In this document: positions 7,029 to 14,841 of the stretch, piece by piece
Layout of the letters: the number at the start of each line of letters is the position of its first letter
Position numbering within the stretch: the first letter of the stretch is position 1
Origin: Candidatus Rhabdochlamydia oedothoracis
GTDB lineage: Bacteria; Chlamydiota; Chlamydiia; Chlamydiales; Rhabdochlamydiaceae
Assembly: GCF_019453995.1 (NCBI RefSeq)
Contig: NZ_CP075587.1
Span: forward strand, 558,001 to 622,000
Direction of reading: 5' to 3'
DNA length: 64,000 nt
Notes under the pieces: generated by a model
Database searches by the model: none
What the model saw: the letters and a program-made list of their open reading frames with translations, nothing else
Told to the model about the DNA's origin: nothing
Program-made: the position numbers and the translations under genes

Positions 7029-8518
7029 TAAATAGTCTGGATCATTTAGAATCTTGTGATACGGATGTTTTATCTGTATTTGATGTAAATTTACTTCCTC
7101 GTTTAGATAAATGGCTTTTAGAAAACCCCAAAAGGTTTTTAGTTTGTATAGAAAAAAATTTGCAGGCTTTTTTACAAGCGAAAGTTCAATGGCAAAATCC
7201 ACAAATTAGATTGTATCATTGGGATTCTAATGCTAGTTTATGTCATAGAATTGTCTGGGAGTTTTGTCTTTTACGTTTGACTCAAGTAGCTATAGATGAA
7301 GAAGAGCGTATCTTCTCCAAAATGCTCGAAGAGATGCATATCCAAGTGTATCTCTTGATTTCTGATTTCCGCGACCTAGGAGAGGTTATCATAGCTAACC
7401 TATTACAAAACATAGGCCAAATACCGGTGTCTCTTCTTGGAAAATCTTTAGAAAATTGCTGTCAAAATGTACCCGCAATCATTTGTGGAGCGGGCCCATC
7501 ATTAGATGGACAAATACCCACGCTGATTCAAGCGCAAGAGAGAGCTTTGTTATTTGGCGCAGGTTCTGCTATGTGTGCTTTAGAAACGCAAGGGGTTTAT
7601 CCGCACTTCGGGGTAGCTTTTGATCCAGATCCTCCTCCTAGTCGATATTTAACACAAACAGGCTATGAAACGCCCTATTTTTACCAGTCTAGGATCTCTT
7701 CTAGACAGCTTGCTTTTTTACATGGCCAAAAAATATGGATGCCCGATTCAGCTAATTATCCTTTAGAAAAATGGATCTATCAAGAGTTAGGCCTTAATTA
7801 TCCATTAATGGATAGCGGGTTTACAGCAGCTAATTTTTGCGCATTGATTGCAGCCCATTTGGGATGTAATCCCATTATTTGTGTAGGTATGGACTTTTGT
7901 TCTCCAGAAAATCAAGTATACGCAGCAGGTATGCAAGCAGACCAGGGAAATTGGGTGGAGTGTATCAATGCAAAGAAAGAAAAGAGAATCTCAAAACCAG
8001 ATTGGTTAGCAAGCGCTTCTTGGTTAGATCAATTTGCTGAAAAGAATAAAGAAATCAAATGGATATATACCGATCAAGAAGCAATGCCTTTAGCACATGT
8101 CAAATACCTTCCTTTAGAACAAGTTTCATTGCCAAGCGCTTTTGATACCACCTCTTTTAGTTACGCACTAACAGCTCGAGCAGCTAGATCTGAAATTACC
8201 CAAGAAAGCGTACGAGCTGTTTTGCATAAATTGAGTAATAGCTTTACAGAAGCGCTTGATCTATGCGATCAATTGCTAAAACTATGGGAAAAGCATTACC
8301 CCCACTCTATTTTGGAAACAGGAGAGCTTGCTCTATTAGAATCTGATTTAGCGCAAAATATTTGTGTACAGAAGCTTTTGCTGCCGCTTTGGGAAATTTG
8401 GAAATGGCCTATTTTAAGACAAGAAGAACATCTTCCCACAAGAGTTCTGCATCAGCATTTATTTTTTAAAAAAGCAGTTGAAATCCATTTGTCTACTTTC
8501 AAGAGTTTAAAAATATGA
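7016..8518 (+). CDS. DUF115 / MptE-like protein (Maf-type glycosyltransferase relative), paralogue 1
   Basis: A 500-aa protein with the DUF115 core. A Rossmann-like start VPAIICGAGPSLD (152-164) is followed by the PHFGVAFDPDPPPSR strand near residue 197-210 and a later strand GCNPIICVGMDFC. The domain is shared by archaeal 6-hydroxymethylpterin pyrophosphokinase MptE and by the Maf proteins that add nonulosonic acids to flagellin. The organism class has no ordinary flagella, so a different acceptor is likely. The N-terminal 150 residues are not recognised; the C-terminal 130 are helical. It overlaps the preceding gene by 13 nt and the next by 4 (ATGA). A larger paralogue lies 0.8 kb downstream. 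Confidence 0.8.
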   Translation: MLQIVNSLDHLESCDTDVLSVFDVNLLPRLDKWLLENPKRFLVCIEKNLQAFLQAKVQWQNPQIRLYHWDSNASLCHRIVWEFCLLRLTQVAIDEEERIFSKMLEEMHIQVYLLISDFRDLGEVIIANLLQNIGQIPVSLLGKSLENCCQNVPAIICGAGPSLDGQIPTLIQAQERALLFGAGSAMCALETQGVYPHFGVAFDPDPPPSRYLTQTGYETPYFYQSRISSRQLAFLHGQKIWMPDSANYPLEKWIYQELGLNYPLMDSGFTAANFCALIAAHLGCNPIICVGMDFCSPENQVYAAGMQADQGNWVECINAKKEKRISKPDWLASASWLDQFAEKNKEIKWIYTDQEAMPLAHVKYLPLEQVSLPSAFDTTSFSYALTARAARSEITQESVRAVLHKLSNSFTEALDLCDQLLKLWEKHYPHSILETGELALLESDLAQNICVQKLLLPLWEIWKWPILRQEEHLPTRVLHQHLFFKKAVEIHLSTFKSLKI

Positions 8519-9342
8519 TAAAAGAAAACTATGTGTTCACTCAAGAGAAGCTAATTATATATGATGAAGAATTGGGATTGGATGTTCAACATGAACATTT
8601 CTGTCCTTATCTTCCTCAATCTCTTGAATCACCAAATCTGGTTCTAACAAATACCCAGGCTTATTTGATCCATGAAGGGAAGCAACAAGGAGAGTGTCGT
8701 TGGTTTTTTGAAGATAAAACCTGCCAAGCCATTTTGTTTTACGATCAAGGTTTTTTACATGGACCCTCTACTTTTTTTAGCCCTCAAGGGCAAATTCTCA
8801 CAAAGAGCTGGTACTATTTGGGTAAAAAAGTAGGGAAAACGCGTTATTTTTACTATTCTCAAAAACCAGCGAGTATACAAAGGTTTGTAGACGGAAAACC
8901 CGAAGGTTTGCAGGAGTATTTCTATGAAACAGGTGGTATCAAAAGCCACATACCTTATCGCTTGCATCAATTAGATGGGCAGGTGCGTCTTTTTTGGGAA
9001 TCAGGTTGGCTAAAAAGATCCATTGATTATCAAAATGGACAAAAACATGGCTGGGATCGGCTTTGGAATGAAGAGCAGGTTCTTATAGATGAGGGTTGTT
9101 ATGAAAAAGGAGAATCCATAGGAGTGCATCGTCATTTTTTCTGTAATCAAATTTTGCGTGAGGAAAAAGTTTTCCATACACCAAAGCGCTATGATCGTAA
9201 ACGTTGGGATCAAAAAGGACAGCTAATACTAGAAGGGATTTATACATCTGACTGCAATTATATAGAAAAAACCTACTGCAATGCACAAATGACTACTTCA
9301 AAAGAGGGGATATGGGATGGGAAAAAGCTTTGTTGGAAATAG
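8515..9342 (+). CDS. MORN_2 / YwqK-type repeat protein
   Basis: A 275-aa protein built of about seven degenerate repeats of some 23 residues. They have the MORN_2 pattern (for example GFLHGPSTFFSPQGQI, GKPEGLQEYFYETGGIK, GQKHGWDRLWNEEQVL), each with a G.(K/R).G turn and aromatic strands. YwqK-type proteins form flat beta solenoids; their function is mostly unknown. Some are annotated as antitoxin-like without firm evidence. There is no signal peptide. It sits between two DUF115 paralogues, sharing ATGA with the first and overlapping the second by 26 nt. It is probably made in fixed ratio with them and may act as a scaffold or acceptor. That role is inference. Confidence 0.75.
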   Translation: MIKENYVFTQEKLIIYDEELGLDVQHEHFCPYLPQSLESPNLVLTNTQAYLIHEGKQQGECRWFFEDKTCQAILFYDQGFLHGPSTFFSPQGQILTKSWYYLGKKVGKTRYFYYSQKPASIQRFVDGKPEGLQEYFYETGGIKSHIPYRLHQLDGQVRLFWESGWLKRSIDYQNGQKHGWDRLWNEEQVLIDEGCYEKGESIGVHRHFFCNQILREEKVFHTPKRYDRKRWDQKGQLILEGIYTSDCNYIEKTYCNAQMTTSKEGIWDGKKLCWK

Positions 9343-11026
9343 TTCTTTAGATCTTTTAAGCGAAAGATATCCGGAGCTTGTTTTTTTATTGAATTTCTCC
9401 AGCTCTTGCGAAGCTTTGCCCGAAGAGGAGTTTATCCCAGAGTTTAAAGCTGTTGAGGTTTTGTATATTTATGGAATTGGTGGGTCTAGTGCTTATCCTA
9501 GTCTAAAAAAATGGGTCTTGGAAGAAAAAACAAGAAGAGTGGTTTTCTTAGAGGATTCGCTCAGTGCAATAGAGAGATTTTTATCTTCTACTTACAGTGA
9601 GCAAATCCTTCAAGATAGTCAAATGTTTCTATCCTATCTAGAAGAGCCTTATGCAAAAAAATTAGAAGAGATTGTATCTAACTATCCATTAGAACATGTT
9701 TTTATCCAAGCGACCAAGTCTTATCGCAGAAAACCTCAGTTTGAACAGCTGTGTCTACAACTCTTAAGGATTACAACTGTTGTACATGCAGGCACGACAG
9801 AGATTCTAAAAGCTCATCACATGCTAGCAAATCTCATGAGGAATATCTCTAAGTGGCCTCATTCTTTTTTAGCTAATCGATTTCAAGGGCAATTTGTAAA
9901 TGTTCCTGCAATTATTTGTGGAGCAGGTCCTTCTTTATTAGATGCAATAGAGCCCTTGAAGAATTTGCAAGATCGCGCGCTGATTCTGGCAGGAGGCTCA
10001 GCCATTACTGCTTTGAGTAATCAAGGTATAACTCCACATCTAAATATAGCAGCTGATCCTAATTTTGAAGAATTTGAAAGATTAAAAACGGCATCTGCAT
10101 ATGAAACCCCGCTCATTTATGCAACCAGAGTGCATCCAGATATTTGGAATACGTGTAATGGGCAGATGGGGTATCTTGTTTCTGATACAGGAGGTATCTG
10201 TGAAAAACATTTTGAAAATCTGCTTGGGATAAATCATCAAGCAGTGGGACCTGATCTAGGGATGGAAGCTTTATCTGTAACTACCCTTAGCCTAGCCTTT
10301 GCTGCAGAAATGGGTTGTAATCCCATTGTTTTTATCGGGGTAGATCTATCGTATACCGGTATGCAAAAATATGCAGAAAAAGTAGTATCTCATTCCGCTA
10401 TCGATCCTAAAATGCTGCAAGAGAATACACAAGCCTCAGAAAAGCTTTTGCGCCGAAAGAATGTTAAAGGTGAACTTGTTTACACCACGGTAAAGTGGAT
10501 AATGGAATCAGAATGCATTGCTTCTTTTGCTAAAAAACATAAAAGTTGCCGATTTATCAATGCGACAAGTGGCCTTGGGTTTAAAGACATAGAAAACTCT
10601 TCATTAGAAGAGGTTTCTATGGATTGGAAACCCATCGACCTACATGCTGCTATTCATCAAAAAATGCAGCTCTATCAATTAGATCTCCGTTTTAGCGAAG
10701 CCATTGCATCTGAAAAGGAAAAACTTTGTTCGAGCATTTTACGCTTACAAGAAATGACACTACGTATGTTAAAAATAACCCATCAAGCTTTTGCACAAGA
10801 GGTAAGTATACCCACAGCTAAAATGACTCTCTTAGAATTTGATTTTCAAGAGGAACTGGCTCTAAATGCTTTATTTCCTTTTTTAGATTCAACGCTTGAT
10901 CGCCTATTAGATCCTTGCGAAAAACGAAAGAGAAGTGATAAAGAAATGCTTAAACATTTCCTAGAAAAATATACCAGTTGGAAAGAGGTCTTAGAACATG
11001 TGATTGAGCAAAATCTTATGGGATAA
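9317..11026 (+). CDS. DUF115 / MptE-like protein, paralogue 2
   Basis: A 569-aa relative of the protein at 7016-8518, with the same VPAIICGAGPSLLD motif (196-209) and a matching PHLNIAADPNFEEF segment. The later strand is GCNPIVFIGVDLSYTG. Its N-terminus is longer and contains an extra glycine-rich turn (YGIGGSSAYPS, about 52-62) after a strand, as in the Maf-type N-terminal domain. The C-terminal 130 residues are helical. The start at 9317 is preceded by AGAGGGG about 7 nt upstream, a good ribosome binding site inside the MORN_2 gene. Function is probably nucleotide-sugar or pyrophosphate chemistry on an unknown acceptor; this is inferred from the family only. Confidence 0.8.
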   Translation: MGKSFVGNSSLDLLSERYPELVFLLNFSSSCEALPEEEFIPEFKAVEVLYIYGIGGSSAYPSLKKWVLEEKTRRVVFLEDSLSAIERFLSSTYSEQILQDSQMFLSYLEEPYAKKLEEIVSNYPLEHVFIQATKSYRRKPQFEQLCLQLLRITTVVHAGTTEILKAHHMLANLMRNISKWPHSFLANRFQGQFVNVPAIICGAGPSLLDAIEPLKNLQDRALILAGGSAITALSNQGITPHLNIAADPNFEEFERLKTASAYETPLIYATRVHPDIWNTCNGQMGYLVSDTGGICEKHFENLLGINHQAVGPDLGMEALSVTTLSLAFAAEMGCNPIVFIGVDLSYTGMQKYAEKVVSHSAIDPKMLQENTQASEKLLRRKNVKGELVYTTVKWIMESECIASFAKKHKSCRFINATSGLGFKDIENSSLEEVSMDWKPIDLHAAIHQKMQLYQLDLRFSEAIASEKEKLCSSILRLQEMTLRMLKITHQAFAQEVSIPTAKMTLLEFDFQEELALNALFPFLDSTLDRLLDPCEKRKRSDKEMLKHFLEKYTSWKEVLEHVIEQNLMG

Positions 11027-11028
11027 GG

Positions 11029-11829
11029 ATGAAACAAGTCATTTTCTTATTATTTTTGATAGGCTGCTCTGGTATGGAGCAATCAGAGCAGAAAAAACTG
11101 CGCAGACTAAATGCTAAGGGTGAATTTATTCACCGCAACCATGATGAGTATCATTATCAGATCGATATTCCCAAACATAGAATAAGAGAGCCTTATCCTT
11201 GGGAAAAGGGATATGTAGGACAGCAAATAAAGATCTCTAAAGAGTATTTTCGCTGTAAGGGTTCAGGATTCAATCCTCCACGAATTGAAGAAAATCAAAC
11301 CTACTTTGATTGCGGCGGGTGTCACACACATTCTCTTCCTATACATCAAGGCAAAGAATTTATCTATCCTATTTTGATCGATCTTTTGAACTTCGTACAA
11401 GAAAAAACTCGCTCTAAAGTAATTATTACCTGTGGGCATCGCTGTCCTGCTCACAATACTTATGCCGATAGCTTGAATTCTACTTCCAAACACATGATTG
11501 GTGCAGAAGTGGATTTTTATGTAGAGGGGATGCAAGAGTATCCGGAAAAAATCATTGCTATTTTACAACAATATTATCAGGAGAACCCTTCATATACCCA
11601 ACAAGAGTATCTAGAATTTGAAAGATCCTATCATCATTTAGATGTATCTGTCCCTGCATGGTACAATAAAGAAATCTTGATTCAACTCTATCAAAGAAAA
11701 GAAGGACGTGATTATGACAATCAACACAAATATCCTTATATCTGTATCCAAGTCCGTTATGATAAAGAAGCGAAAGAAAGAGTCATTTACAGTTGGCCTA
11801 AAGCTTTTAAGGGATTTAGGCGTTATTAA
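11029..11829 (+). CDS. Putative lipoprotein, peptidase M15-like (D-Ala-D-Ala carboxypeptidase type)
   Basis: A 266-aa protein with a lipoprotein signal (FLLFLIGCSG, Cys13 would be the lipidated residue). It has an M15A-type metallopeptidase core: a glycine/cysteine-rich lead-in, a VIITCGHRCP strand, then the SKHMIGAEVDFY segment with zinc ligands His155 and Asp162. The third ligand is in YHHLDVSVPA (His202 or His203). This is the S.H..G.A.D ... H.D signature of the family. Such enzymes trim peptidoglycan peptides. Chlamydiae make little or transient peptidoglycan, so the enzyme may act at division septa. Unusual cysteine pairs (C76, C95, C98, C135, C139) suggest disulphides or a bound metal. 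It begins 2 nt after the previous stop. Confidence 0.7.
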   Translation: MKQVIFLLFLIGCSGMEQSEQKKLRRLNAKGEFIHRNHDEYHYQIDIPKHRIREPYPWEKGYVGQQIKISKEYFRCKGSGFNPPRIEENQTYFDCGGCHTHSLPIHQGKEFIYPILIDLLNFVQEKTRSKVIITCGHRCPAHNTYADSLNSTSKHMIGAEVDFYVEGMQEYPEKIIAILQQYYQENPSYTQQEYLEFERSYHHLDVSVPAWYNKEILIQLYQRKEGRDYDNQHKYPYICIQVRYDKEAKERVIYSWPKAFKGFRRY

Positions 11830-11833
11830 TTTC

Positions 11834-11959
11834 TTGGAGAAACTAAGATGTCTAGGATTAGCAATAGCCTTAATTCTGGTAAATACGGCCTGCAAAGCAG
11901 ATCCTATTTATGACAATATACAGGCCATAATTGCACACAAAGAAGGGGTTACCCCTTAA
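11834..11959 (+). pseudogene. Small secreted or lipoprotein ORF, 3' end replaced by an inverted-repeat element
   Basis: From TTG 11834 a 41-residue frame encodes a basic start, a hydrophobic stretch (LGLAIALILV) and NTACKAD, which could be a lipobox cleaved before Cys. The last 13 codons lie inside the 157-bp inverted-repeat element. If the element with one TA is removed, the frame would continue only a few codons to a TAA (about 11908-12092 joined). There is no clear ribosome binding site and the start is uncertain. It could be a decayed entry-exclusion-like or toxin-like lipoprotein, or chance. Confidence 0.3.
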
Positions 11960-12075
11960 ACGAAGTAGGTTAAACTCTCCAATATGAAGAGATTTTTTTA
12001 AAATCTCAAAACCGCTCATTAAAGAGCAAAAAAAATTAGGAGCAACCCCTTCTTTGTGTGCAATTATGGCCTGTA
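11919..12075. mobile_element. 157-bp TA-flanked miniature inverted-repeat element
   Basis: Two 32-bp arms (11919-11950 and 12044-12075) are perfect reverse complements, starting TACAGGCCATAATTGC. They are separated by 93 bp with no reading frame. The outermost TA on each side fits a TA target duplication of the IS630/mariner type. Inside the spacer are two smaller hairpins: GAGATTT/AAATCTC near 11990-12008 and GCTC/GAGC near 12014-12027. I find no second full copy in the window. It could instead be a structured RNA gene. Confidence 0.6.
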
Positions 12076-12111
12076 CATGAGATCTTAAATTAAACTGGCA
12101 TATCTTTAATA

Positions 12112-13025
12112 CAGGGCTTACGCATGAAGAATTTCCTTTGCACCTACCAGATCTAATAAATAATCTTTACGACATGATGCAATGAAGCGCCGTTTATGTA
12201 AACTGACCTTGCTTGTCTTATCTTTTTGTAAAAGATTCAAAGTAGCCCGTCGAACTATAGATAGATTTTCAGCTCCATTTCCTTTTCTAACACGACTTAA
12301 ATCCTCTCGGAAATTAACATCAAGTTGCCAATGCAATTTGTTTTCGATGCTCCAGTGATTACGCACTTCCTTTGCAAGACGTTCTGCATTAGCAGGTAGA
12401 CTTAAAATACCGAATTTCACAGCTATTCCTCTCTTGCGATTTCTTCTGTACTTTTACGCATATCAAGCTATGCAGCTTCTTCCAAATCTGACGCTGAGGT
12501 AACCAATCTAATTTCTCAGTCGCCCATACTTCTCTTATCTCACTACGTCCTCGATTACATTTTTCAGACCGCCAATAATCACAGCTAGCTTCTTCCGGTA
12601 TAACGTCCTGTGCTTGTTCAAAAAAGTTATGAGCTTCTGCATGTAAGTGGTCTTGAATGCATAAAACATGTACGGAACGAATGAGGATTTAAAAAGGCAA
12701 AAAACCTCTCATAGGTATCATGAGAAGCAGCTCCATATTTGCAGATATTAACAGATTGTAACCAATCGAGGTTCATCTGTGTCCACAAGCTAAAGCCCAT
12801 GTAATCATCTTGTCCACATAGCATGGCTAGGATAGATGTGCTGATAATATCATGAAGGCTATTATAGTTGATTGCGCGCCTTTCTTGGGTCTGGTAATTT
12901 CGAAAAATGCATCATAATAGATGAAGAATGAATGAATCCTTCCATTTTATACTCCTTATGAAAAAGGAGCCAGAATCATTTTTTATCTCTCAATTATCAA
13001 GCAAAATCTTCATGCGTTGGCCCTG
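12112..13025 (-). pseudogene. ISAs1-family element, internally deleted and frameshifted
   Basis: Terminal repeats CAGGGCTTACGCATGAAG (12112) and CTTCATGCGTTGGCCCTG (to 13025) bound this remnant. Three pieces of an ISAs1 transposase can be read on the minus strand. The N-terminal segment (12627-12824) has CGQDDYMGFSLW and the Y.RFFAFLNP motif. A middle segment (about 12430-12640) has FFEQAQDVIPEE. The C-terminal segment (12118-12420) has NHWSIENKLHWQLDVNFREDLSRVRKG, which carries the last catalytic acidic region. The DDE core between the first two pieces is missing and frames are broken, so no active enzyme can be made. Confidence 0.85.
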
Positions 13026-13225
13026 ATCTTTAATAGGTGGCTTATTAATAGTCTATCTTCTTTAGTGATATGGTTAAAGTATTTATCCATCGACTAGTTT
13101 ACTCCAAAAGTATAAAGTTTAGTTACTTTGTTGCATTTCGGTTAGAACTGGTGACGGTTTCATCAAGTTGTTTACCAACAAGCCGATAAAGTGAATGCCG
13201 ATAGTATAGCTGCTTTTTAGGCAAG
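13026..13225. other. Gap without a recognisable gene
   Basis: 200 bp between the ISAs1 end and the next gene. The minus strand near 13130-13210 reads as a short protein-like fragment (KKQLYYRHSLYRLVGKQLDE), possibly another transposase tail, which I cannot assign. Confidence 0.3.
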
Positions 13226-14791
13226 CTAAGAAAACCCTATCAATAAACGCGAGAGCATACCAGGCTTATGGTATTTTGTCGCAGATAACTTTTTCAACTT
13301 TCTTTCTATAAGATTTTCTTTTGTTTGTAGTGCTTTTTCTGGAGGATGAGTTTGTTTTAACTTATCTTTTTGCACTCTGCATAGCGCTTTGGCTTCTTTG
13401 GAAGGTCCATACAATCTTGCATCTGCAGGATCATTAATACAATATAAAAAAATTTTAAACCGTTCCCATTCGTCTATCAATTCTTTCTTTTGTTCAGAAG
13501 AAAATAATTGCTTTTCTGTATGGGCAATAAAAGTTTCAGTAAGTTTTTTTCCTTGTAAAGAGCAGTCATTGATTTTTTCCTGCTCTTTTTGATATCCTTT
13601 ATAAATATCCTTGATTTTTCTCATACTGTTTTCTGGCTTTGCATCATAGGATGCATAAGATTCATGAGCATCAATCGTACGCCCCAACATCTCATCCTCC
13701 ATAGCTTGGCGTGCCTCAGAGGCAATTTTAGCTAGAGCTATAATAAACTTATTCCTTTCTGTTCTTAATCGACCACTATCAAATTCTTTCTCTACTTTTG
13801 ACAAGCATGCCTGCATAAAGGTTTCTAAACAAGTAGGCCGGATATAACAAAGTTCTATTGTTTGTCTTTTATGAGGCGGAATTCCCAATTCTAACTGGTT
13901 GAACATTATTCCCTCTAGGGGAAAATGTAAATATCTATTATTCGAATCATCTAGTTCAGAAAGTTGGTCTTTTTTGTTCTCTGTCAATGTTTCAATGGAG
14001 TGGCTACTAGGTACTTTGGGTAAAGAAGTAGCTAAATCCTCTGCTTCCAGATCATCGATGTTCTCCAAGCTATTGGTTTTTAATTTCGCTAACCTGTCTG
14101 AAATTTCTACTGTTTCTTTCTCTAAGAAGGAGAGTCGTTCGAAGCGCTCACAGGATTTTTGAAAGGCTGTTTTAGAACTTTCATCAGCTTCATTCATTAA
14201 TCGGTTATAAACATTTTTAGCTAATTTCCATCCGGACACCAGACTGATTTTCTCTTTCTCAATAGATAATTTACAACTATCCGTGACGAAATTTTCTCGG
14301 ATGACAAGGGAGTAAGTTCCTGTTCGTTCATCAACGAGACCCTTTAAACGCAGGTGATAGAGTATGCCTACCTTAAATGAAGTAGCTTCTTGAGGAAATG
14401 CGTCGACGAGTGCTGTATTATCTAAGGCTTGTTCGAGACATTTAAACTCCTTATATTCAAATTCCTTATCAGGATAAGAAGTTTGTTGTAAGGCTATTTT
14501 ATAGCGTTGTTCATAAGGAACAATCCTGAGATTATCACGTTGTTTTATTAGTTCTAGCATCTGATTTGCGTAGTATTTCAACGATTCAAATTCCTTATGC
14601 ATAGAAGCTGCACATTGTGGCATAAGCTGATCCCCCATAAAACAACTTGACTCTTCTTGGATATTAGCTTTTAAGGCGTTAAGCTGGGTATCGTATTCTT
14701 TTTGGATATGCGAGGCATTTAATCCTTCTTGGGACATGTGTTTATGGGATCTTCTTGGCGTAGGATCCATAACAGATCGGGAGTTTAGCAT
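13226..14791 (-). CDS. Unrecognised 521-aa protein, candidate effector
   Basis: I do not recognise a family. The protein is hydrophilic, with no signal peptide or membrane segment, and is largely helical. Acidic and Ser-rich linkers (near residue 235-275: LENIDDLEAEDL, SSHSIETLTENKKD) divide an N-terminal half from a C-terminal half rich in K/E helices. A short proline- and basic-rich start (MDPTPRRSHK from the second Met) could be a type III secretion signal; chlamydial effectors often look like this. It is 50 nt downstream of a second large unrecognised protein on the same strand and probably co-transcribed. The start at 14791 is chosen for length; Met8 (14770) is an alternative. The ends of both genes are next to IS remnants. 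Confidence 0.55.
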   Translation of the reverse strand: MLNSRSVMDPTPRRSHKHMSQEGLNASHIQKEYDTQLNALKANIQEESSCFMGDQLMPQCAASMHKEFESLKYYANQMLELIKQRDNLRIVPYEQRYKIALQQTSYPDKEFEYKEFKCLEQALDNTALVDAFPQEATSFKVGILYHLRLKGLVDERTGTYSLVIRENFVTDSCKLSIEKEKISLVSGWKLAKNVYNRLMNEADESSKTAFQKSCERFERLSFLEKETVEISDRLAKLKTNSLENIDDLEAEDLATSLPKVPSSHSIETLTENKKDQLSELDDSNNRYLHFPLEGIMFNQLELGIPPHKRQTIELCYIRPTCLETFMQACLSKVEKEFDSGRLRTERNKFIIALAKIASEARQAMEDEMLGRTIDAHESYASYDAKPENSMRKIKDIYKGYQKEQEKINDCSLQGKKLTETFIAHTEKQLFSSEQKKELIDEWERFKIFLYCINDPADARLYGPSKEAKALCRVQKDKLKQTHPPEKALQTKENLIERKLKKLSATKYHKPGMLSRLLIGFS

Positions 14792-14841
14792 GTTGTTGGA
14801 TTTTTCCTTTACGTTGAAAGTTTATTTTTAAATGACGTCGG

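Noticed and set aside
8515-9342. Toxin-antitoxin system from the YwqK label
   Set aside because: The YwqK/MORN_2 name is sometimes linked with antitoxins, but no toxin is adjacent and the protein is a plain repeat protein.
11708-11833. Coding region from ATG 11708 in the second frame
   Set aside because: It overlaps the end of the M15-type gene in another frame, has no family features and no ribosome binding site; only the part after 11834 could be real.
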